From: Pedobacter chitinilyticus
Lineage (GTDB): Bacteria; Bacteroidota; Bacteroidia; Sphingobacteriales; Sphingobacteriaceae
Length of the DNA: 64,000 bases
Assembly (NCBI RefSeq): GCF_003313385.1
Contig: NZ_QMHN01000001.1
Span: 397,673 to 461,672, forward strand
Reading direction: 5' to 3'
This document shows positions 51,319 through 57,774 of this stretch, piece after piece. Position 1 is the first letter of the stretch, and every line of letters starts with the position of its first letter. The translations under genes and the position numbers were made by a program. The notes under the pieces were generated by a model. It saw only the letters and a program-made list of their open reading frames with translations. It ran no database searches and was not told the DNA's origin.

Positions 51319-52770
51319 ATGGACAAAGCCCAACTCATTGCTCAATCTTATCCATTTACACCTACTAAAGAACAACTACAATTTTGTAAGCATGCGGCAA
51401 ACTTTTTGAGTAGACCAAATGCAGAGGCTTGTTTTGTGTTAAGGGGCTATGCTGGAACGGGTAAAACTACTTCGGTTGCTGCATTGGTAAAGGCATTGCC
51501 CAAATTTGGTTTAAGGTCTATGTTGCTAGCGCCAACAGGTAGGGCCGCCAAGGTAATGAGCAATTATACAGGGCAGAAAGCCCTCACCATCCATAAAAAA
51601 ATCTATCGTAAAAAGGCGGCAATGGATATGGATTTGGTTTTTCAGTTAGCTCCTAATTTAGCACAAAATACCGTTTTCATTGTAGATGAAGCCTCCATGA
51701 TTGCCGATGAATGGAATGCGCAAAGAGGCTCGTCATTTTTGGGAGATTTGCTGGAATTTGTTTTTCAACCCTCCGCAGAAGGTAAACCTAAAAACTGTTT
51801 CTTGTTGTTTGTTGGCGATACTGCCCAGCTTCCGCCTGTAGGCAGCACAGATAGTCCCGCTTTAAATCCAGATTATTTAAGCAGCAACTTTCATCTCGAA
51901 GTAACAGGGGTGGAGCTTACCGAAGTAGTAAGGCAAGAGAAGAAATCGGGGATTTTAGCCAATGCCACCATGCTTAGGAAATTGGTGAATACTTATGACG
52001 ATGAACCGAAATGGCCGAAATTTATCACCAAAGGTTACAAGGATATTTTCAGGATGACAGGGATAAAGTTTGTAGAAGGCTTGGAATATGCTTACAGTAA
52101 ATACGGTCTAGAAAATGCCTTGGTGGTATGTCGGTCAAATAAATCAGCCAATATCTATAACAATCAAATTAGGGCACGACTACTGTATAGGGATGAGGAA
52201 TTGAGTGGGGGAGATTATATTATGGTGGTGCGTAACAATTACTTTTGGTTGCCAGATGACAATGAAACAGCATTTATTGCGAACGGCGATATGGCGAAAG
52301 TGATTAGGGTGCGCAGGGAAGAGGAACGATATGGCTTTCGATTTGCGGAAGTGCAATTGGAGTTGGTAGATTTCCCAGATATGGGTGCGATTACCTGTAA
52401 AGTATTGCTGGACACCTTACAGATTGAAAGTCCGAACTTGCCTTATGAAGCGAGTAAGAAGCTGTACGAGGGATTATTGTTGGATTACGAACATATTACC
52501 AATAAAAAGGAACGTTTACAGGCTATTAAACAAGATCCCTATTACAATGCTTTACAGATTAAATTTGCCTATGCGGTTACTTGTCACAAAGCACAGGGTG
52601 GACAATGGGATGCTGTTTTTGTGGATCAAGGTTTCCTGACGGAAGATATGGTTGACCTTGATTTTATGCGCTGGCTGTACACGGCGGTTACTAGGGCAAA
52701 GCGAGAACTTTTCTTGGTAAACTTTGGCAAAGATTTGTTTGCGGGTAAAGTAGAAGATGATGACTACTAA
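51319..52770 (+). CDS. RecD2/PIF1-like ATP-dependent DNA helicase
   Basis: 483 aa from ATG 51319. SF1B motifs: Walker A 'GYAGTGKTT', motif II 'FIVDEASMI', motif III 'LLFVGDTAQLPPVGS', and C-terminal UvrD_C2 'YAVTCHKAQGGQWDAVFVD' with 'DLDFMRWLYTAVTRAKRELFL'. It is much shorter than RecD2 (about 740 aa) because the N-terminal HhH domains are missing; such short RecD-like helicases are usual in Bacteroidota. A 5'-3' DNA helicase role in repair or recombination is expected. Convergent with the kinase gene, 4-bp overlap. Confidence 0.92.
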   Translation: MDKAQLIAQSYPFTPTKEQLQFCKHAANFLSRPNAEACFVLRGYAGTGKTTSVAALVKALPKFGLRSMLLAPTGRAAKVMSNYTGQKALTIHKKIYRKKAAMDMDLVFQLAPNLAQNTVFIVDEASMIADEWNAQRGSSFLGDLLEFVFQPSAEGKPKNCFLLFVGDTAQLPPVGSTDSPALNPDYLSSNFHLEVTGVELTEVVRQEKKSGILANATMLRKLVNTYDDEPKWPKFITKGYKDIFRMTGIKFVEGLEYAYSKYGLENALVVCRSNKSANIYNNQIRARLLYRDEELSGGDYIMVVRNNYFWLPDDNETAFIANGDMAKVIRVRREEERYGFRFAEVQLELVDFPDMGAITCKVLLDTLQIESPNLPYEASKKLYEGLLLDYEHITNKKERLQAIKQDPYYNALQIKFAYAVTCHKAQGGQWDAVFVDQGFLTEDMVDLDFMRWLYTAVTRAKRELFLVNFGKDLFAGKVEDDDY

Positions 52771-54068
52771 ACCAGTGGTAATTGAATGGTAAACGTCGTC
52801 CCTTCGTTTTCAACACTGTTTACCAAAAGCTCGCCTTCGTGTTGTTCAATAATTTTGTGCGAAATATGCAAGCCCAATCCAATCGATTTTTCGCCCTGTA
52901 AGCCTTTTCTGCTTGCCTTGGAGAATTGCTCGAAAATGTGTGATTGCAATTCGGAGGGGATGCCAATGCCATTGTCTTTTACCTTAATCAAAGCTTTGTT
53001 TTTGACCTTGCTTGCCAATACACTAATTTCCTTGTCTACCGCAGAAAATTTGAGTGCATTACTAATTAGGTTGTCAATTACGCGTTCCAATTTCGATGCG
53101 TTGGCGCTTAACTTTAAATGCTCGCTTCCCTGACTAAAAATAATTTTTCTATCGGTATTGCTTTCCCATTTATGGATGATTTTTTGCAGATAAGGATTTA
53201 ACTCGAAGGTTTCTTTCTGTAGTTCTGGTTGACTGGTTCTTACAGCTTCAATCAAATCATTAATGATATTTTTGGCCTGCAAAGCGGAACTGTAAATCAT
53301 TTTGGTTTCTCCATCTTCGCCTTTTTCTAATAACATCATCTGGCTAAGTGCCTCGATATTATTTAACGGAGCCCTTAAATCGTGGGCAACAAAAGAAAGG
53401 ATTTCACCTTTTTGGGTATTTAAATGAGCAATTTCAATGTTTTTTTCTTCGAGTTCTCTAATTTGTACAAAATGCGATGATTTGAAGTAATAACTATATC
53501 TCGAAAAGCTTAACAGCACCATTCCAAGGATAATGCCCGCCATAAAATTGACGATTTTTTGCTGGTTGGCAAGTGCCGAAAATTGTGTAGCGGCAAAATA
53601 TAAAAGGACGATATAAATCACCAATAGCTTCATGTATTTATATTCGATAGCGAAGAAAAGACTGGCCGCCACAATGCCTACCAAGAATACAAATAGCGTA
53701 TTTTTGGTGTTGTGCAACGAAATGATATAGCTGATATTGAAGGCTGAAGTAAGAAAGAATGCGACAAATGCCAGTACAATTATTTTCTTATAGCGCAGCG
53801 GCACTTGTTTGTTGGCTACGTTAATGCTAATGAAAAAAAATATCGCAGAGAAAGTTAACTGAAACCAGTTGTTTAATGAGAGCTGGTCATAACCCTGTAT
53901 TTTAATCGCATCTTGATGAAAAACAGTTGCCAAAGTTCGGGAGATAACTCCGAGGATTAATATCAATGAGCTAATGATTTTTACAAAATTCAGATTGCCA
54001 TCTGCAGCGTATTCATCAAAAGCTTTTAGAAATTTAGGAGGTGTTCTGTATGTTAAGAAGTGTAGCAA
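52767..54068 (-). CDS. Membrane-bound sensor histidine kinase
   Basis: 433 aa from TTG 54068; a longer frame from TTG 54098 would overlap a TATTTTTG -7 box (54087-54094), so the shorter start is preferred, though without certainty. About six transmembrane helices fill residues 30-195, followed by a short coiled coil, DHp with H-box 'SFVAHDLRAPLNNIEALSQMM', and a HATPase_c domain ('NLISNALKFSAVDK', 'IKVKDNGIGIPSE', 'SIGLGLHISHKII'). No cognate regulator sits in the same transcript; the LytTR regulator downstream of the other kinase lies 46 bp upstream. Confidence 0.9.
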   Translation of the reverse strand: MLHFLTYRTPPKFLKAFDEYAADGNLNFVKIISSLILILGVISRTLATVFHQDAIKIQGYDQLSLNNWFQLTFSAIFFFISINVANKQVPLRYKKIIVLAFVAFFLTSAFNISYIISLHNTKNTLFVFLVGIVAASLFFAIEYKYMKLLVIYIVLLYFAATQFSALANQQKIVNFMAGIILGMVLLSFSRYSYYFKSSHFVQIRELEEKNIEIAHLNTQKGEILSFVAHDLRAPLNNIEALSQMMLLEKGEDGETKMIYSSALQAKNIINDLIEAVRTSQPELQKETFELNPYLQKIIHKWESNTDRKIIFSQGSEHLKLSANASKLERVIDNLISNALKFSAVDKEISVLASKVKNKALIKVKDNGIGIPSELQSHIFEQFSKASRKGLQGEKSIGLGLHISHKIIEQHEGELLVNSVENEGTTFTIQLPLV

Positions 54069-54086
54069 GTTATTTGTCTGGTTAAG

Positions 54087-54094
54087 CAAAAATA
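54087..54094 (-). promoter_or_regulatory. -7 box (TATTTTTG) of the kinase gene
   Basis: Overlaps the upstream alternative TTG start, favouring TTG 54068. Confidence 0.4.
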
Positions 54095-54144
54095 ACAAAG
54101 CTTTTACTCATTTATCAATAAATTATAAAAACGGGTAAATACAC

Positions 54145-54888
54145 TTAAATTCCGAAGCGGTTACGCAAACTCTCACTGTTCGATCTGCTGGAGCTGACTT
54201 TTGCCTGATTGTTCATTACAAAAATGAGTGCCCCGTTAAATCCTTTTCTAATTTCAGTGATGTAATTGGTGTTAATAATGTCGCTCCGATGAATACGGAT
54301 AAAATCTTCTGGTAGTTTGCCTTCCAAAGTTGAAAGGGTATAATCCGTTAAATGTTTCTTGCCATCTACCGTATAAAGAAATACATATTTTTCTTCCGCT
54401 TGGATATGTATAATGTCATCTATTTTAATAAGCAAGATTCGGTCTCCAAGTTTTACAGTGAGTGTTTTTTGAACGGTTTTGCCTTTAATTTGCTGTAACA
54501 AATCATCTATTGCTAAAACAGGCTTGGCCAAGTTGGTTTGCTTTAACTTGTGGATGGTTTTGTCTAACCTTTCCAATTCAATGGGCTTAAGCAGGTAATC
54601 AATGGAGCCTTCGTCAAAAGCTTTAATGGCGTATTGGTCGTAAGCCGTCGTAAAAACTACTTTAGGTTGGCGCTCGCCAAGTTTTGAAAGCATTTCAAAG
54701 CCATTCAAAATCGGCATTTCTATATCCAGAAAAATCAAGTCTGGTTGGTGTTTTTTAATCAATTCAAGCCCTTCTAAGCCGTTTTCAGCTTCTGCTATTA
54801 TCTCAACTTCTTGATAATTATTCAGCAGTCTTTTTAGTCTTTGTCTGGCTAATTGTTCGTCTTCGATAATAATGGTTTTCCAGTTCAT
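54145..54888 (-). CDS. LytTR family response regulator
   Basis: 247 aa. Receiver domain about 1-125 with acidic pair E9-D10, phospho-acceptor D55 (FLDIEMP), T80/T81 and K101 (LLKP), then a LytTR DNA-binding domain about 145-245 ('IQAEEKYVFLYTVDGKKHLTDYTLSTLEGKLPEDFIRIHRSDIINTNYI'). Its ATG overlaps the stop of the upstream LytS-type kinase by 4 bp, so the two form a translationally coupled two-component system. Confidence 0.94.
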   Translation of the reverse strand: MNWKTIIIEDEQLARQRLKRLLNNYQEVEIIAEAENGLEGLELIKKHQPDLIFLDIEMPILNGFEMLSKLGERQPKVVFTTAYDQYAIKAFDEGSIDYLLKPIELERLDKTIHKLKQTNLAKPVLAIDDLLQQIKGKTVQKTLTVKLGDRILLIKIDDIIHIQAEEKYVFLYTVDGKKHLTDYTLSTLEGKLPEDFIRIHRSDIINTNYITEIRKGFNGALIFVMNNQAKVSSSRSNSESLRNRFGI

Positions 54889-55952
54889 GCGCTTAAAGGG
54901 ATGGTGATTTTGATTTGTTTTTGTGGTTGGTTAATTAACTCTATTTCATGTTGATTGGGATAAAGCAAAGTCAATTTATCGAAGGTGCTTTGCAATCCAT
55001 ATCCAGCTACTAGCTCATCAGGAAAAGGAACGCCATTATCTATCACCAAGATTTGTAGCTTACTGTTTTTAGGAGCTACCTTTACCTCAAGTAGGCCGTT
55101 TTCAAAGGTGTCTTTTAAACCATGTTTCAAAGCATTTTCTACCAGTGGTTGTAGTAAAAACCTAGGGAAATCTATAAAAGAAATACTCTCGTCAATCTCA
55201 ATATTGAAATTAATTCTATTGCCAAACCTTACCTTTTCAATGGCCAAATAAGTGTTTAAAATGTCTATTTCCTCTTTTAGCGTACAATAATTCTGCTGCT
55301 GCGAGTTAATGCTGTACCTAAATAGTTTCGAAAGTTTAATGGTCATATCCTCCGCTTTGTCGGGATCTTCATGAATTAAGCTGGTAATGGCATTTAAGGC
55401 GTTGTATAAAAAGTGAGGATTGATTTTAGATTGTAATGCTTGTAATTCAGCTTGGGCTTTCAGCTGATTACTTCGAATTAAATCGGCTTCCTTGGCTTTT
55501 AAAGCATTTTCGGCATTGCGTTGTTGTAAATGGTAAAGCAGCATAATGGTGCCTACAATGAAAACAATTACCGAGATAGATTTGTAATCCTGTGCATGTT
55601 TAAAAGGCTCGTAGGAAACATCGTAGAATATGGAAATAATCAAATAACATACTTCGATACCTATCAACATGCCCAATAGGTTACAGGTGTAATAAAGCAA
55701 TATCAGTTGCCAAAAGCGACGGGTAAACCTTTGGCTATATTTTTGAAAGGTAGAAAAGATGTTTGAAATGGCTAAACTAATGAAGACACTAAATAAGATA
55801 TTGAAGAAAGTTTGCCTAACCGATATCCCATTTCTGCTGACCATTGAAATCAAAAGGCTAATACATACACCTACACTAATACCTACAGCGGTATATTTAA
55901 TGTTGTGTTTAACAAGTTTGTTTTCGAAAATTTTCTTTAACGTTGCGGCCAT
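54885..55952 (-). CDS. LytS/YehU-type sensor histidine kinase
   Basis: 355 aa. Four to five transmembrane segments (about 15-150), a linker helix, then the His_kinase domain 'LQALQSKINPHFLYNALNAITSLI' with the phospho-acceptor His in PHFLYN, and a short HATPase ('LLQPLVENALKHGL', 'VIDNGVPFPDEL'). No separate sensor domain, so the membrane part is probably the sensor. Overlaps the LytTR gene by 4 bp. Confidence 0.93.
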   Translation of the reverse strand: MAATLKKIFENKLVKHNIKYTAVGISVGVCISLLISMVSRNGISVRQTFFNILFSVFISLAISNIFSTFQKYSQRFTRRFWQLILLYYTCNLLGMLIGIEVCYLIISIFYDVSYEPFKHAQDYKSISVIVFIVGTIMLLYHLQQRNAENALKAKEADLIRSNQLKAQAELQALQSKINPHFLYNALNAITSLIHEDPDKAEDMTIKLSKLFRYSINSQQQNYCTLKEEIDILNTYLAIEKVRFGNRINFNIEIDESISFIDFPRFLLQPLVENALKHGLKDTFENGLLEVKVAPKNSKLQILVIDNGVPFPDELVAGYGLQSTFDKLTLLYPNQHEIELINQPQKQIKITIPLSA

Positions 55953-56112
55953 TTGAACACAGGTAAAATTACAATAACAAAATAAAAAGTGGCGATGAAT
56001 GTGCGGTAAATATGCATAAACACATTAAATGCAAATAACTAAAAGCGATGATTTGCATTAAAAGGAAGTTCAGTGGTCATCTGGCCTTGATAACTGGTAA
56101 TGGATTAAACCT

Positions 56113-56120
56113 TATTTTTG
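56113..56120 (+). promoter_or_regulatory. -7 box (TATTTTTG) of the Vsr-like gene
   Basis: Ends 7 nt before ATG 56128. Confidence 0.5.
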
Positions 56121-56127
56121 TATTTCG

Positions 56128-56637
56128 ATGAGAAGAAAGCCGAAGTTTTATATCCTTGAAGAAGATGCTATTAAAGTGCCCCGCTTTGAGGAAAGTGCTG
56201 GTTTTTATACTACCAAGCAGCGCAGTAAAACCATGGCTAAAATTAAAGGGAGCAATAGTAAACCCGAATTAATGCTCCGAAAAGCACTCTGGAAAGAACA
56301 TATTCGTTACCGTATTCATCGCAAAGACCTACCGGGCCGACCTGATTTGGTGATAGAAAAATATCAACTGGCCATTTTTATAGACGGCGATTTTTGGCAC
56401 GGCTATGAATGGCAACAACGGAAGCCTAAAACCAATCAACAGTTTTGGATTCCTAAAATAGAACGCAATATGCAGCGGGACAGGTTTGTGAATCATGCGC
56501 TCCAATCTTTAGGTTACGTAGTAATGCGTTTTTGGGAACATGAAATTAAACAGAACTTAGTTGCAAGTGTTAATCAAATAAAACTCTATATTGAAGCGGC
56601 AAAAAAGGGAAGGATACCAGAGAATTATGAAAAGTAG
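56128..56637 (+). CDS. Very-short-patch-repair-like endonuclease (Vsr family)
   Basis: 169 aa. 'TTKQRSKTMAKIKGSNSKPELMLRKALWKEHIRYRIHRKDLPGRPDLVIEKYQLAIFIDGDFWHGYEW' is the Vsr core: 'RSxxMxxIxxxxTxPE'-type start, GRPDLVI active-site Asp and the FWHG element. E. coli Vsr nicks T:G mismatches left by deamination of Dcm-methylated cytosine. No cytosine methyltransferase is adjacent, and the Cys-rich zinc site of E. coli Vsr is not obvious, so specificity may differ. Confidence 0.88.
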   Translation: MRRKPKFYILEEDAIKVPRFEESAGFYTTKQRSKTMAKIKGSNSKPELMLRKALWKEHIRYRIHRKDLPGRPDLVIEKYQLAIFIDGDFWHGYEWQQRKPKTNQQFWIPKIERNMQRDRFVNHALQSLGYVVMRFWEHEIKQNLVASVNQIKLYIEAAKKGRIPENYEK

Positions 56638-56703
56638 GGGAGCTGACCATTTCAAGTAGCCAAACAACAAACTAACCAAATTACTAGCTAAGCAAAAAAT
56701 TAC

Positions 56704-56711
56704 TACATTTG
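56704..56711 (+). promoter_or_regulatory. -7 box (TACATTTG) deciding the Rrf2 start
   Basis: Ends 3 nt before ATG 56715 and overlaps an in-frame TTG at 56709, which it therefore excludes. Confidence 0.55.
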
Positions 56712-56714
56712 TCT

Positions 56715-57152
56715 ATGCTTTCTAAAAAGACTAAGTATGCCATTAAAGCGCTTGTTGCGCTAGGTAAAAACATTAACCAACCTCCCATGCAAATTTCAAA
56801 AATTGCAGAGGAGGAGCACATCCCAAAGAAATTTTTAGAGCAGATTTTGTTGGACTTGCGCAATGCGGGCTTTCTTTACAGTAAAAAAGGAGCTGGTGGC
56901 GGCTATAGTCTTAATAAGAAACCAGAAGATATCTACTTGGTGCAAATCTTGCGTTTAACCGATGGTCCAGTGGCCATGTTACCTTGCGCCAGTTTGAACT
57001 TTTACCACAAATGTGATGAATGCACGGATGAAGTAACCTGCGGAATTAGAAGCGCTTTTATTGACGTAAGAGATGCTACGCTTAAAATTCTTGGCGAAAC
57101 TAGCATTGCTGACATTATTGGTAGAGAGGATAAACTTAAGTTGGACATTTAA
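56715..57152 (+). CDS. Rrf2 family transcriptional regulator
   Basis: 145 aa. Winged HTH 'YAIKALVALGKN...ISKIAEEEHIPKKFLEQILLDLRNAGFLYSKKGAGGGYSL'. Four cysteines at C91, C100, C103 and C109 (PCASLNFYHKCDECTDEVTC) could ligate an Fe-S cluster, as in IscR-type members, or sense thiols. It is immediately upstream of the sulfate assimilation operon in the same direction. Relatives such as CymR control cysteine synthesis, so a role in regulating the cys genes is a reasonable inference. Confidence 0.9.
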   Translation: MLSKKTKYAIKALVALGKNINQPPMQISKIAEEEHIPKKFLEQILLDLRNAGFLYSKKGAGGGYSLNKKPEDIYLVQILRLTDGPVAMLPCASLNFYHKCDECTDEVTCGIRSAFIDVRDATLKILGETSIADIIGREDKLKLDI

Positions 57153-57240
57153 TTGTTGTTTTCTGGTTAACTGGTTATTTGTTTAATTGGTTAATTGCTT
57201 TTCTGGCAGATTATAATAACTGTTTCTTTGATCAGTTATT

Positions 57241-57480
57241 TAGTTTCTTAACCAGTACCGTGCCTGTTGCGTCATTGCGATTTCCCCATTTTGTCATCCA
57301 GACCGAAGCGATGGATCTTATGAGTATTTTTTTAATTCCTATTTGAACACGAGATGTCCTTATCTCCTTAAATTAGCAGTTTAGTAGGTTACGTATGTCT
57401 GCGAAAATCTTCGGGAGGTATTTTTATTATTTCTTTCCCGAAAATTGCGCTGATTCAACCGCTGATTTTATATTAAGGCC
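57241..57480. repeat. Inverted, diverged copy of the composite repeat at 42955-43412
   Basis: GTTTCTTAACCAGTACCG (57243-57260) plus GCGTCATTGCGA (57269-57280) matches the reverse complement of about 43130-43178. 'CTTATCTCCTTAAATTAGCA' and GTATGTCTGCG match the reverse complement of 'CCGCTGATTTAAGGAGATGA' copies. A REP arm 'TTGTCATCCAGACCGAAGCG' sits at 57291-57310. Confidence 0.75.
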
Positions 57481-57601
57481 TATTCTTGTCAGTAGACTTA
57501 CCTCGTTTTCCCACGCCAACATCATCCCCATAAAAAGGTCATCCATTTCTATAAATATGAAAAAAGTTTAAAAATAATTACTACTATTCCTATATACTTT
57601 A

Positions 57602-57609
57602 TATATTTG
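57602..57609 (+). promoter_or_regulatory. -7 box (TATATTTG) of the sulfate assimilation operon
   Basis: Matches TAnnTTTG and ends 4 nt before the leader-peptide ATG at 57614, the same spacing as other leaderless-type genes here. No -33 TTG is obvious. Confidence 0.55.
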
Positions 57610-57613
57610 GCGG

Positions 57614-57682
57614 ATGAAATCGATATTTACATATTGTCCCATGCCAAAATTAGTCATGAACTATTGCTATAGAGCAAGGTAA
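57614..57682 (+). CDS. Candidate cysteine-containing leader peptide
   Basis: 22 codons, ATG 57614-57616 to TAA 57680-57682. Two Cys codons, each after Tyr: Cys8 (TGT) in Thr-Tyr-Cys-Pro and Cys18 (TGC) in Asn-Tyr-Cys-Tyr, ending Arg-Ala-Arg. The ATG sits 4 nt after the promoter box. The region just after the stop (GGGAGAA, 57683-57689) pairs with the terminator's 5' arm, so ribosome position on this peptide could decide termination. In-frame ATGs also exist at 57641 and 57656. I have no database support; it is proposed from sequence logic. Confidence 0.5.
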   Translation: MKSIFTYCPMPKLVMNYCYRAR

Positions 57683-57750
57683 GGGAGAACTATAGGTATG
57701 ATTTTAAAGATATAAATATAGATGCTTCTCCTACAAGAGAGGCATTTTTT
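57683..57750 (+). promoter_or_regulatory. Attenuator of the sulfate assimilation operon
   Basis: Terminator: TGCTTCTC (57723-57730), loop CTACAA, GAGAGGCA (57737-57744), then TTTTTT (57745-57750). Alternative helix: GGGAGAA (57683-57689) with TTCTCCT (57726-57732), which would destroy the terminator stem. A third hairpin TTGCT (57664-57668) / AGCAA (57673-57677) lies within the leader ORF around its last Cys codon. Confidence 0.65.
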
Positions 57751-57774
57751 GAATAAAAACACAACAAACAACCA

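Noticed and set aside
57610..57774. SAM-I (S-box) riboswitch
   Set aside because: Conserved S-box core sequences are not found; the leader fits a peptide-coupled attenuator better.
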